From Arenibacter latericius DSM 15913 (GTDB lineage Bacteria > Bacteroidota > Bacteroidia > Flavobacteriales > Flavobacteriaceae), in assembly GCF_000424985.1 (NCBI RefSeq), contig NZ_AUKX01000016.1:37824-101823 (forward strand): 64,000 bases of DNA, written 5' to 3'. The position numbers and the translations under genes were made by a program. Below the pieces are notes generated by a model. The model was not told the origin of the DNA. It did not search any database and worked only from the letters and a program-made list of their open reading frames with translations. This document shows positions 1 through 8,842 of this stretch, one piece after another; position 1 is the stretch's first letter; each line of letters starts with the position of its first letter.

Positions 1-69
1 CAAAAGAGCATCAATTTGTAAATTGGGATTTTGGGTTTTAGTACTTACCCTTACATATCCAAATTGCAT
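1..69 (-). CDS. Serine recombinase (resolvase/invertase family), N-terminal fragment running off the window
   Basis: Read from an ATG at 69 down to base 1, the frame gives 23 residues starting MQFGYVRVSTKTQNPNLQ. The YVRVST stretch followed by TQNxxLQ is the N-terminal signature of the resolvase/invertase family, and the serine of RVST is the catalytic nucleophile in that family. Such enzymes cut and rejoin DNA at short sites in resolution, inversion or integration. Only the start is present, so the subfamily (small resolvase, Pin-like invertase or large integrase) cannot be decided. A 74-bp sequence repeated at 15.7 kb begins about 46 bases upstream of the start codon and may hold its recombination or operator site; that link is inferred. 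Confidence 0.8.
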   Translation of the reverse strand, partial: MQFGYVRVSTKTQNPNLQIDALL

Positions 70-114
70 GATGGTATAATTATACCTATAAAAATAAACT
101 AAGTTAATATACCG

Positions 115-188
115 AAAAAATGAATTTATTAGGAGTTATTAACCTGATAGTGTGAGAGTTTAAATAAACGGTAGATTTAATATACTTT
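115..188 (+). repeat. 74-bp direct repeat, copy A
   Basis: This stretch matches 15733-15806 in the same orientation with about 7 differences in 74 bases by eye. Both copies keep a small inverted repeat, GTTTA-aa-TAAAC, followed by a shared tail ending in TTTAATATACTTT. Copy A sits just upstream of the serine recombinase start. Similarity stops on both sides. It could be a recombination site, an operator, or a remnant of two related mobile elements. Confidence 0.7.
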
Positions 189-324
189 AACAGTTTTGAA
201 AAGGTGATCTTCCTGAAATATGGCCAGCCCCCTCCCTTTCTCCATTTGTGTCAAACTTTCAGGCGATAGGTGCAACATGGTCTTTTGCAATAAACTATAT
301 TGTGGTTCTACCAAAGCCAAGAAG

Positions 325-789
325 ATGATGCATCTAAACATCGACAATGAATATGAGGCAAAATTAGCAATCCTATTGCATGGCGTAATCCTGAAGAACA
401 AAGAATCGGAAAGTGCCTATTGCAAAGCTATGGAAAGGGCGGTCAGTGCCGACCTTAAGGCCCATTTTCAGGACAAATTTACGAAACATAAAAGATTTGA
501 CGAAACCTTGACCCGCGAGGTGTCTGTCGCATTTTCCCAACTCCCTCCCGTTGCTTGGAGGAACAGCAATAAGGACCTTTGGATCGATACCGAGACCATT
601 GTCCGCTTGTCGGATGATGCTTCCATGTTGAAAGTATGCATTCAAGGTGATAGGGCGGCGGTGAGGGAATATGCTGTCTTGTTGGAAAAATACTCGCTAC
701 CATTTGACGTGTACCATGTCATTAGAAAACATAAAATGTTTATAGAACTGGATCTGCACAAGGCGAGTAAAATCAAGGATCTACATTGA
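325..789 (+). CDS. DUF2383 / PA2169-like four-helix-bundle protein
   Basis: The protein is helix-rich and begins MMHLNIDNEYEAKLAILLHG. It then carries the stretch NKESESAYCKAMERAVSADL, which resembles the PA2169/DUF2383 family of ferritin-like four-helix bundles, small proteins of unknown function often linked to stress. The frame is open from an ATG at 220, but those 35 extra residues are cysteine-rich, unlike the family, and overlap the zone just after the repeat. The ATG at 325 (or 328) is therefore preferred, giving about 154 residues. The C-terminal part (VRLSDDASMLKVCIQGDRAA) fits the family less well. No operon partner is close. The family call is by eye and moderately sure. Confidence 0.6.
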   Translation: MMHLNIDNEYEAKLAILLHGVILKNKESESAYCKAMERAVSADLKAHFQDKFTKHKRFDETLTREVSVAFSQLPPVAWRNSNKDLWIDTETIVRLSDDASMLKVCIQGDRAAVREYAVLLEKYSLPFDVYHVIRKHKMFIELDLHKASKIKDLH

Positions 790-1439
790 TAATGGGTCGT
801 TCCAGTTCCAATGGTGACTACATCCCAGCAAAATATCCTTGTAATCAAGTCTATTGTCCGGACCTAATAATATACAGCGCCATCAGCATGTAATTGTGGC
901 TTTTCATTAAATCGATCATGAAATATAGCGCCGTGGTTATGCAAAAAAATAGAGGTTTTCGGCAACGGCCCAGATTGCTTGAATATCCTTTGTTCGTTCT
1001 GCAAATGGATAATTGCCAGAACTTCCATAAAAAACGTTTGCCTGATCGGTAGGCACCGATTAACCCGACTCGAATACCTGTTGACGAAATAGTAAGGAGA
1101 GGTCGATTGGCGGTCTTATTTTTGCGCCAAGATTATACCCTTATTATGAAAACAGCAGTACTTTTTATAAAGATTTATGCAGATGGTATTATAAACATAG
1201 GGAATTTGATAGTTTAAAAATACTTCAAGACCCTTGCATGGTTCAGTTTCATCATGTATACAATAGGGTTATATGCTTTTATCTATATAGTAACTACTGG
1301 TTTTGCATTTGATTGAGTCAAAGTAGCCATGGCCCTGACTAATGTTCTTTTTAAGTTTTATTGGTTTAAATTATTGATTTTATTTTTTGAGTAATGAGCA
1401 GCTCATTCCATAAAATCCCATCTTATAATGTAGGTATAT
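790..1439. other. Intergenic, no gene seen
   Basis: About 650 bases with no convincing reading frame on either strand. A small perfect hairpin, ATCGGT-aggc-ACCGAT, lies at 1045-1060. Nothing else was recognised. Confidence 0.5.
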
Positions 1440-1847
1440 ATGGAAGAGAATACTGTTTGGATTATCGATGATGATATGGTATCACAATTTGCTATGGTGT
1501 ATAAAATAGAACAGTCATACCCAAACAACCGAGTCATTGGTTTTTATACTGTGGAAGAAGCTTTGACCATGATTAAAGAGTCTTCGGAAACTCAATGCCG
1601 CTTACCCAACATAATATTATTAGATCTTGTACTTCCCGAAATGAACGGGTGGCACTTTCTAAGTGAGTTGGAAAAGCTTCGAGGTCATATCAACAGCGTA
1701 AACATCTATATTTATATTGTTTCTGCCTTTTCCAATAAAACGGACCGTAAATTGGCCAAGGAACATCCTATGGTTAAGGATTATTTCGATAAGCCTATAA
1801 GTAAAGGTAGCGTGGACAAGATATTTAAAAAGGGCAAAAAAGAATAA
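1440..1847 (+). CDS. Single-domain response regulator (CheY-like receiver)
   Basis: This 135-residue protein is one receiver domain. The acidic cluster D10-D11-D12 (WIIDDDMVS) and the phospho-acceptor D62 (ILLDLVLPEMNG) are present. A serine sits in the switch position (IVSAFS), and K118 lies in FDKPIS. All the residues expected for magnesium binding and phosphorylation are therefore kept. There is no output domain, so it probably passes a phosphoryl group or binds a partner protein. No histidine kinase is visible nearby; the LytTR regulator at 2.2-2.9 kb is on the opposite strand. Bacteroidota carry many such stand-alone receivers of the Rcp1-like type. Confidence 0.85.
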   Translation: MEENTVWIIDDDMVSQFAMVYKIEQSYPNNRVIGFYTVEEALTMIKESSETQCRLPNIILLDLVLPEMNGWHFLSELEKLRGHINSVNIYIYIVSAFSNKTDRKLAKEHPMVKDYFDKPISKGSVDKIFKKGKKE

Positions 1848-2246
1848 GCCGGCGATATAGACCTCGAAATAATTTTATGTTATGCTTTATCAAAATGCAC
1901 CCGGCCATTCTTGAGAATGAAATATATTTCCCCGTCTATTAAAAGTACGGGACAACCATTTCTTTAAAGGATATATAACGAAAACCTTAGGTTTATGCTA
2001 TAGGTAGCCATAATTCAAGAGAAATCCTGATAATTTTTTATCTGGTATACAATTCACCGAATTTTTAACCCAACCCAATTTATAAATTTAGGAATATAGG
2101 TCGGAGACCCATAAAACCGATCCATGCCCAATACCAAAAATCACTTCGGCAGGATAGAGAAATCCTCTAATGTTATTTCCAAATTAAAGCGGCATATATG
2201 GTTGCCCTTCAAAGGAGACTGTATATATTAGGTACTCGAATAATCC
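1848..2246. other. Intergenic, no gene seen
   Basis: About 400 bases between two convergent regulator genes. No reading frame, clear terminator or repeat was recognised. Confidence 0.5.
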
Positions 2247-2939
2247 CTAAATACTATTCACCGCCTCGGCCAACTCTGTTTTTTTGTTTCGGCTTAATGG
2301 AATCTGTCTTCCTGCAACTTCAACATTTCTACTATTGAACTTCTCGATCTTTTCCAGGTTTACGATAAAGGATTTGTGGATTCTTAGGAACTTGTTCTCC
2401 GGTAACTGTTGTATGATGGATTTCATGGTAGATAGTGTGACGATATTGGCTTCATCCGTGACGAATTTAATATAGTCGCCAAGGGCTTCGATCCATTTTA
2501 TGTCGTCAAGAAAGACTATTTGCTTTCTCTTGTTGCTTTTTACGAAAATATGCTCTTCATCTTGGTTAACGTTATTTATCTGTTCATATTTGGTTATAGC
2601 TCTCTCGATAGAGACATTAAAACGGCCCGTGGTGAGGGGTTTGTGAAGGTAATCCGTTACATCGTAATCAAAGGCCTTAAGGGCATAATCGGCTATGCCG
2701 GTGATCAAGATTATCTGCGGTCGGTCGTCCATGGACTCCAAAAGATCGAAACCATTGATAATCGGCATTTCAATATCCAGAAACACAAGGTCTATCCCAT
2801 TGTTTGCGATACCTTTCCTTGCTACAATGGCGTTGCCGTACTCCGGTACCAGTGCTAAGTTTGGATGATCGTTCACTAAATTGGCCACGGCCATGCGCAG
2901 CATGGACCAATCGTCTACGATTACACTTCTTAATTTCAT
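2247..2939 (-). CDS. LytTR-family response regulator
   Basis: The protein has an N-terminal receiver domain (SVIVDDWSMLR, then VFLDIEMPIING with the phospho-acceptor aspartate at about residue 55, and LHKPLT with the conserved lysine). Its C-terminal LytTR DNA-binding domain shows KRKQIVFLDDIKWIEALGDY and FLRIHKSFIVNLEKI, the classic strand pattern of that fold. It should act as a phosphorylation-controlled transcription factor. The frame opens at 2972, but the ATG at 2939 gives the normal receiver start (MKLRSVIVDD). Usually the partner is a sensor kinase of the His_kinase/7TM type, which is absent here. The exopolysaccharide operon about 0.3 kb upstream on the same strand is a possible target. 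Confidence 0.88.
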   Translation of the reverse strand: MKLRSVIVDDWSMLRMAVANLVNDHPNLALVPEYGNAIVARKGIANNGIDLVFLDIEMPIINGFDLLESMDDRPQIILITGIADYALKAFDYDVTDYLHKPLTTGRFNVSIERAITKYEQINNVNQDEEHIFVKSNKRKQIVFLDDIKWIEALGDYIKFVTDEANIVTLSTMKSIIQQLPENKFLRIHKSFIVNLEKIEKFNSRNVEVAGRQIPLSRNKKTELAEAVNSI

Positions 2940-3255
2940 AAGGGCAGATTTGGGGATTGAAATCATCGACAAAGTACGTAAACAACATTATTCACCACAC
3001 TCCAAGTTGTGAAAGTGGCATTAACTGTGGTGTAGATAGAGGTAATTATGGTTCTAAAGTTTTCGTCAAGTTAATTTCTTTTTTTGGGTAAGTCATCGTA
3101 TAGACTTCCCCAAAAGCCGGAATTTGTACTTGACGTGTAGTGCTGGCAAAGTTAGAACATCCAGATAGCTCATTTTCTAAGGCTTAGAATATTAAATTCT
3201 TTTTAAGAGTAAAATAGTCTTGCCATATTTATTTTGTGGGTCTTCCAAGAGTATG
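2940..3255. other. Intergenic with a long-range inverted repeat
   Basis: About 316 bases between the DUF1573 gene and the LytTR gene. CACCACA near 2994 and TGTGGTG near 3034 form an inverted repeat with a loop of roughly 30 bases. No gene was seen. Confidence 0.4.
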
Positions 3256-3777
3256 TTAGTTTTCTATGTCACTATCCATATAATATCTTCTTTCAATTTC
3301 TTTCCCATCTACACTCTCTTTGAGGTTAGATTTATCACTTACTTCTTTAAATATCTCCTCATAGTCTTTGGTGTAAAGTGCGTCGGGAACAATATTGATA
3401 TCAAATATTACTTCCTTCTTATCTATTGAGTCAAAATTTCCGTACAAAGTAACATAATATTTAGCATAGCCAATGTTGCTTATAGCCGTATAATTTAACC
3501 TTAAAAAACCCTCTCTGCCAACAGGAATGCTTTTAATGGATGATTTTTTTGAAAGTTGTAAACAACTACAGGAGGTGAATATGTCATTTAATACGAAGGG
3601 ATTTTTTCCCGTGTTTTTAATTCTAAAGACAATTTCTTTCTCTTGTCCTCTTAAAATTGGGTAATAATGTCTGTTATTATCTACAATTTCAATAGTGGTC
3701 TTTCTGTCTTTAATATTGCAGCTTTTTAAACTTATGGAAAGTAGTAATATAAGTAAAAGATAGAATTTATATTTCAT
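3256..3777 (-). CDS. DUF1573 lipoprotein, last gene of the exopolysaccharide operon
   Basis: A 173-residue protein with a lipoprotein signal: a hydrophobic stretch ending LLSISLKSC, with the lipobox cysteine at about residue 20. The rest matches the DUF1573 immunoglobulin-like fold: FRIKNTGKNPFVLNDI, then a CSC pair (FTSCSCLQLS), then GYAKYYVTLYGN. Such domains are common on exported Bacteroidota proteins and their role is unknown. The start lies 9 bases after the stop of the DUF4838 gene, so the two are very probably cotranscribed. It may assist assembly or anchoring of the exported glycan machinery; that is inference from position. Confidence 0.75.
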   Translation of the reverse strand: MKYKFYLLLILLLSISLKSCNIKDRKTTIEIVDNNRHYYPILRGQEKEIVFRIKNTGKNPFVLNDIFTSCSCLQLSKKSSIKSIPVGREGFLRLNYTAISNIGYAKYYVTLYGNFDSIDKKEVIFDINIVPDALYTKDYEEIFKEVSDKSNLKESVDGKEIERRYYMDSDIEN

Positions 3778-3786
3778 CGGTTTAAC

Positions 3787-5934
3787 TTAAAATATTTGGA
3801 TCTCGTCGCAGGCAATTTTGATGTTGGGCCCTAATTTTCGAATAAAATGGAATTCAATTTGTTGTCCTTTTTTCAAATCCAAGCTAAAAGAAAAGTTAGT
3901 GGTATACTTATTGGGCTTTAACTCATTGCTCAAAATTGTATGTATAATTTGGCCGTCAGCTTTAATTTCAATTTTATCTGGAGGATAAAAACCGTGGGAT
4001 GAATCGGTTAAAAATCGTATTCTGACTTCTTTTTCACCAATTGTATCTGGTAGGGTAAAACCAATTTTTAAATCTTTAGAGCTTATGTACCAACCTTGGT
4101 GATAGTCTGGCGTAAATCCTAGTATTCCATTATTTAACAAGTGGGAGCTTTCAAAGCCTTCATCGGGTGCTGAATGAATGGTAATGGGGATATCTAAAAG
4201 TAAATTTGTAAACTCTTTTTTAGAAATTAAATTTTTCCACTGCTGAATGTAGATAGCTAAATCTCCTGAAGATTCCCGATATTGATATAAGTTTTTATAG
4301 GTGGTATATTGTTCTAAATTTGTGATCCATTTTTTTACTTCGGGTAGTACGGTTAAAGTTTTATTTTCTTGTTCAATGAAGCCTTGTGCATTAGACCCAT
4401 TTTCATATGCGATTTGTAATCGGGTAAAAGACAGTGCTGTAAATAACTTATGAAGACGTTTTTTTTCTGCTCCTTTTGTCTTTGTTAAAGCCTGCTCTAA
4501 CTGATGGTAAAATTGGATAAAATCATCTTTATCCAAATAAGTTTCTAGGATTTCATTTGCTCCACCGTATAGTGGATATCCTTGTGATTTCTTTGCGAAA
4601 TCGCGTTCTAATTTTATATAATATTCCGTTAGGAGTTGATGGGTTTCAGGGTAATAGTTTTTAAAATAGCGTTGAACTAAGGCATCAATAGATTGCTGAT
4701 TGTCAATCATTAAGCTTGCGGAGACAAAGGTTTTTAAACCGTCAAAAGTAGCATACTCATACCCTGATGCATTTAGAAAGATCCCTTTTATATTATGTTC
4801 CTTGTAAAATCGCAATTGCTGCTGTAAACTATATAAAACTGGAATAGGGGTAAGGTAATCATCAAAATTTGAAGCGTAATCCCATAGGTAAATAGTAGAG
4901 GTTTTGGCTTTCCAATCGTTTATCAAGTTTAGAAACGTTTGAGTTTTTGATTGAATTGGATCTAGGGCTACTCCTTTTGGTAAATCTATAGTACTTAAAA
5001 ACACACCAGCATTGTCTGGTAATTTCTCGGTGGGAGCAGTAAGCGTTGTTAGGTATGCAATAGTGAAGAATTGATGTTTTGGATACCGCTTGGCTAATTT
5101 TCTTATCAAATAGGTAACTGCAGGAGTAGCGTTTGTTATAGAGTTGCCTAACTGCAGACACGTTGAACCCTGGCACACTAAATTATTGTCTTGGGGTGCA
5201 ATCATAAATTGATATCCTTGCGCTAGTCCGTCTCCAAAATTATCTAAAATGTAATTAGATATATTGTGGTATAATTCAGTTGAAGAAAAGCATAATTGTT
5301 CCCTGATTCGTTTCCGATCAACCAGCGCATATAAGGTCGAATCTTTTTCGTTTGCAAAAAGCTTTTTTAAATTATGTCCCCATATTCCCCAGTCGATGTC
5401 TATACTATTAGTAACGAATAATTCCGTGTTTCCTGGTTTGAGATTGGGTGCATAAAAAGGTTCACGATATTTAAAATCAAACCCGTGACAACCTTCCTTG
5501 AACGAAAGGATACTTGGAGGAGTATCGGCTGAAGTAAATCTCAGGTCCTGATGAGTAATTTTAAGTATAAGCTGCTCTATAATTTTTTGGTTTAGCTTCC
5601 CATTTTCTTTAAGCTGTAATTGCAAGGTGTTCCGTTCTCTACTTACACAGTAGTTTTGTTCAATATTTCCGGAAACGTTTATAGAGATAATCCTATGATT
5701 TTGAGTCCACTTTTTCTGGTGACTAATTTGTGCTGATTTAACCAAATTAGGTTCTGTGGCTCGGTTGGAAAGTTGCTTAAAAACATAGTTTGCCCATTGT
5801 TCACTTGCTTCGTTTTGAGCCGAAGAAATGATATAAGTATCCCATTTGTCATTGTGCATGCCTTTTGTTACGTAGCTGATTAACAGTGATATAACAAGTG
5901 TAATGCTTATGCATTTATTATTAGAAAGCAACAT
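3787..5934 (-). CDS. Secreted DUF4838-type protein, putative glycan-active enzyme
   Basis: A 715-residue protein with an N-terminal hydrophobic segment (ISITLVISLLISYVTKG) that looks like a signal peptide. The central part resembles DUF4838, a TIM-barrel-like family near glycoside hydrolases. It shows FDFKYREPFY, YQFMIAPQDN, then IYLWDYASNFDDY and the following LRFYKEHNIKGIFLNASG, the most typical stretch. The last 110 or so residues form a beta-rich domain (GWYISSKDLKIGF to ACDEIQIF) like a galactose-binding module. The start overlaps the upstream TPR/barrel gene by 14 bases, so translation is probably coupled. By position it could trim or modify the polymer made by the operon, as PgaB does in Pga systems. 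No catalytic residues can be assigned by eye. Confidence 0.65.
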   Translation of the reverse strand: MLLSNNKCISITLVISLLISYVTKGMHNDKWDTYIISSAQNEASEQWANYVFKQLSNRATEPNLVKSAQISHQKKWTQNHRIISINVSGNIEQNYCVSRERNTLQLQLKENGKLNQKIIEQLILKITHQDLRFTSADTPPSILSFKEGCHGFDFKYREPFYAPNLKPGNTELFVTNSIDIDWGIWGHNLKKLFANEKDSTLYALVDRKRIREQLCFSSTELYHNISNYILDNFGDGLAQGYQFMIAPQDNNLVCQGSTCLQLGNSITNATPAVTYLIRKLAKRYPKHQFFTIAYLTTLTAPTEKLPDNAGVFLSTIDLPKGVALDPIQSKTQTFLNLINDWKAKTSTIYLWDYASNFDDYLTPIPVLYSLQQQLRFYKEHNIKGIFLNASGYEYATFDGLKTFVSASLMIDNQQSIDALVQRYFKNYYPETHQLLTEYYIKLERDFAKKSQGYPLYGGANEILETYLDKDDFIQFYHQLEQALTKTKGAEKKRLHKLFTALSFTRLQIAYENGSNAQGFIEQENKTLTVLPEVKKWITNLEQYTTYKNLYQYRESSGDLAIYIQQWKNLISKKEFTNLLLDIPITIHSAPDEGFESSHLLNNGILGFTPDYHQGWYISSKDLKIGFTLPDTIGEKEVRIRFLTDSSHGFYPPDKIEIKADGQIIHTILSNELKPNKYTTNFSFSLDLKKGQQIEFHFIRKLGPNIKIACDEIQIF

Positions 5935-8776
5935 GGAGCTGGAGATAAATATTATATAAATTATTATAATTCTCGAGATTTTGTGTTGGAGAGGTGTTGG
6001 CTTTATAATTGTACCAACTTCCTAGAATTCCAATAGATATATTTTCATACAGCATATGACCAAAACCACCACCTACCATAGTATTCAAAATATCAAAACC
6101 GTCATAAAGTTGATAATCGACCAATTCTACCTCGGGAGAAGTTCCGATAGAGCCTACTGCCATAATATAAGTGTTGGGGGATGACAAGAAATAACGATGG
6201 TCAAACGATAAATTAAACATATAAGTTTCATGCAGTAAAAAGTTGTTGAATTTGGCACTTAATCTATAGCTATTTATATTTTTTGTTGCTCCTACAACAA
6301 CATTATACATGGCTGAACTTTCAAAAACTAACTGCATTTCTTTTTTATAGAATTCTCTATATCCTAAACCAACCTCAAATTGCATACCGCCTGCAAAGTC
6401 AACATATCTAAAAATAGATCCGTTGAGGTTCCAATGTGGGAAAAATCTATTTGCCCAGGCCACATTAATCATGGTATATGTTTCTTTGTTCCATTTATGG
6501 GACCACTCTCCTTGAATTTGTATTCCTTTACCTAAGGGGCGCCCCGTATAATTGACTCTTCCAGTATACGTGTTGTTATCCTCAAATCGGGTATACTCAA
6601 GTGTAGAAGCAGAACTGATGGAGTGGTTATCCCCGTGACGACTCAGCAGATGAATTATACCTACCTGATTGGCCTTGCTTTTAAAGCCAAGATATTGCAG
6701 ATGTTGTTTAAAACTGTTGTATTCCATTATCTCAGGCTCATAGAAAGATTGATAATAATAAGCTGAATCATATTGATGTAGCTGCTCAAATGCCAATCCT
6801 TTGGTGTATTTTAAAGCCTTATTGTCTGGGGCGTAATAAAGTGCTGTATCAATTTTTTCAATTGCTTCTTGACTTTGTTTGTGCTTAAGTAGATTGCTTC
6901 CGTATTTAGAGGTCAAACTAATTAAAGCATCAATTAATTCCTGATTATGGGGGTATTTGTTTAATTCCCTATACAGATTATGAAATATCTGATTATAATA
7001 TAAATCAGAGGCCTCACTCTTTATTTCTGCTAGTTTAATGGTGAAATAAATGTTTTCGGGATAAAGACTGTTTCCTATTTCGGCATATTTTTTTTTGGCC
7101 TGATGATCACCAGTTAAATGGGCCAGATTAAAAGCATAATGAAGTGCCAAGCTATTGGTAGGGGCCAGATCTATCCAACGCTTAACTAGTTCATAGGACA
7201 CATCATATTTGTATTGCTCATTAAGGGTTTTAATAATTTTAGCCATCATATCCGCATAACCGGATAGGTGTCGTTCCTTAACACTTGGTTCTGCTAATTG
7301 GATGGTCCTTTCATAAGCAGTGAGTGCTTGGTTATATTGTTCTTGTTTATAATAAATAGAGGCTCTTTTAACGTGTAAATTTATATTTTCTGGTTGCTCC
7401 TCAATAAGTTGGCTTAGAATATTACTGGCCTTATCAAATTCGTCTAATTGTAAATAAGCGTCATAAACAGCATTTTTACCCAAGAGTTGTACGTCTTGTT
7501 CTCCATATCTTATTACTTCCTTCCAATCTCGAATGGCACTTTCATATTCTTTGGCATTTATTTTATCTTTCGCCTCTTTCATTTTAACCTCAACATATGC
7601 TTGTCTTATATCGGAGTCGTCAGGAAATTGATTAAAAAGCTGAAGGATAAGCGCATCAGCTCTGGAGGTATTTCCCATTTTTTGATACACCTCAAGTTCC
7701 ATCACTGCAAGATCCTTAGTATTCCCTCCTATTTGGCGGTAGGTGTTTAAAATATTAAGTGCTTCCTGATATTGATGTCTACTTAGTGCATCCCCAAAAA
7801 CGTGAGAGAAAGCTTCATAATTACCTGGGTTACGAGCAAATATTTTACCATATATAACGGTTGCCTCCTGGTTCTTGGCTGCTTGTGCTGCTTGTAATTG
7901 ATAGTAATCGTATTGGTCCATTATTCCCTCTTGTAGTAAAAAGGGGAGTAATTCGCTATATCTGTTCTGCTCGGATAGGATTCCTGCTTTTTTAAGAATT
8001 AGATCTTCATTATTTGGGAACTGTTTTAAACCCTGTTCCGTATATATCAGAGCATTGTAAAGGTCTCCAATTTTCGTATATTCATTAATTAGGTAGAAAT
8101 AATTTTTAATTTCATTTGGTTGCTTATTAACAATGTCTTTGTAAATTTTAATAGCCTCGTCAACTTTCCCTTCTTTTGCTTTTTCACGGGCTTGGCCACC
8201 AGCATAATAAAAATAATCATCTTGGATGCTTTTGTCCCCTGGATAGATTTCAAAAATTCTTTTTCTCAAACGGGCTGCCTCTTCTTTATTTCCCTGTTTT
8301 TCATATAACTCTATTTTCTTTTGCCATAATCCTTTCCAATAAGGGGTTACTTCTAAAAGATCATTGACATAACCAATTGCGCTAGAATAGCGTTGCGTTT
8401 GCTCTTCAACATTAACCAATATATGTTTAGCTTCTACATTGTTTTGATTATATTCTAGGGCTTTGTGTAACGAATAACGGGCTTTGTCATATTCTTTATA
8501 GTTTAAATAATACTTGCCTGCCAACATATGAAAGTCAGAATATTTGGGATATTGTGCCAAGCCTTCATCTAAGATTTCTTTTCCAGATTCCCATTCTCCC
8601 TTTATAAATTCATTGTTGGCAAGAATCACATAATTATCATTTTTATCGGATGCAGGATCTAATACAATGGGCGCTGCATTTTGTGGTGAAGTAGTCTCTT
8701 GAGCGCTAACACTGAGGTTTATTAATAAAAGCGGAACAAATAGAATCCCTATTATGGCGTTGTATACCTTAATCAT
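5921..8776 (-). CDS. TPR protein with C-terminal YaiO-like outer-membrane beta-barrel (glycan exporter candidate)
   Basis: This 951-residue protein starts with a signal peptide (GILFVPLLLINLSVSAQE). From about residue 50 to 680 it is built of helical pairs typical of tetratricopeptide repeats, for example YSDFHMLAGKYYLNYKEYDK and INLHVKRASIYYKQEQYN. From about residue 690 it changes to alternating aromatic strands (YTRFEDNNTYTGRVNYTGRP, WSHKWNKETYTMINVAWANR) and ends in VAF, the aromatic end of an outer-membrane barrel; this region resembles the YaiO family. Periplasmic TPRs plus a barrel is the layout of the PgaA exporter. The gene overlaps the DUF4838 gene and follows the GT2 gene after about 66 bases, so it probably carries the polymer across the outer membrane. 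Confidence 0.8.
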   Translation of the reverse strand: MIKVYNAIIGILFVPLLLINLSVSAQETTSPQNAAPIVLDPASDKNDNYVILANNEFIKGEWESGKEILDEGLAQYPKYSDFHMLAGKYYLNYKEYDKARYSLHKALEYNQNNVEAKHILVNVEEQTQRYSSAIGYVNDLLEVTPYWKGLWQKKIELYEKQGNKEEAARLRKRIFEIYPGDKSIQDDYFYYAGGQAREKAKEGKVDEAIKIYKDIVNKQPNEIKNYFYLINEYTKIGDLYNALIYTEQGLKQFPNNEDLILKKAGILSEQNRYSELLPFLLQEGIMDQYDYYQLQAAQAAKNQEATVIYGKIFARNPGNYEAFSHVFGDALSRHQYQEALNILNTYRQIGGNTKDLAVMELEVYQKMGNTSRADALILQLFNQFPDDSDIRQAYVEVKMKEAKDKINAKEYESAIRDWKEVIRYGEQDVQLLGKNAVYDAYLQLDEFDKASNILSQLIEEQPENINLHVKRASIYYKQEQYNQALTAYERTIQLAEPSVKERHLSGYADMMAKIIKTLNEQYKYDVSYELVKRWIDLAPTNSLALHYAFNLAHLTGDHQAKKKYAEIGNSLYPENIYFTIKLAEIKSEASDLYYNQIFHNLYRELNKYPHNQELIDALISLTSKYGSNLLKHKQSQEAIEKIDTALYYAPDNKALKYTKGLAFEQLHQYDSAYYYQSFYEPEIMEYNSFKQHLQYLGFKSKANQVGIIHLLSRHGDNHSISSASTLEYTRFEDNNTYTGRVNYTGRPLGKGIQIQGEWSHKWNKETYTMINVAWANRFFPHWNLNGSIFRYVDFAGGMQFEVGLGYREFYKKEMQLVFESSAMYNVVVGATKNINSYRLSAKFNNFLLHETYMFNLSFDHRYFLSSPNTYIMAVGSIGTSPEVELVDYQLYDGFDILNTMVGGGFGHMLYENISIGILGSWYNYKANTSPTQNLENYNNLYNIYLQLHVAF

Positions 8777-8842
8777 AATGTATTTAAATTGGAAATGATA
8801 GTTTCGATTGTTATTACCCTAACAATAAATTCAATAATGCTT

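Noticed and set aside
220..324. Longer start for the DUF2383-like gene
   Set aside because: The extra 35 residues are cysteine-rich and unlike the family; the ATG at 325 gives a normal N terminus.
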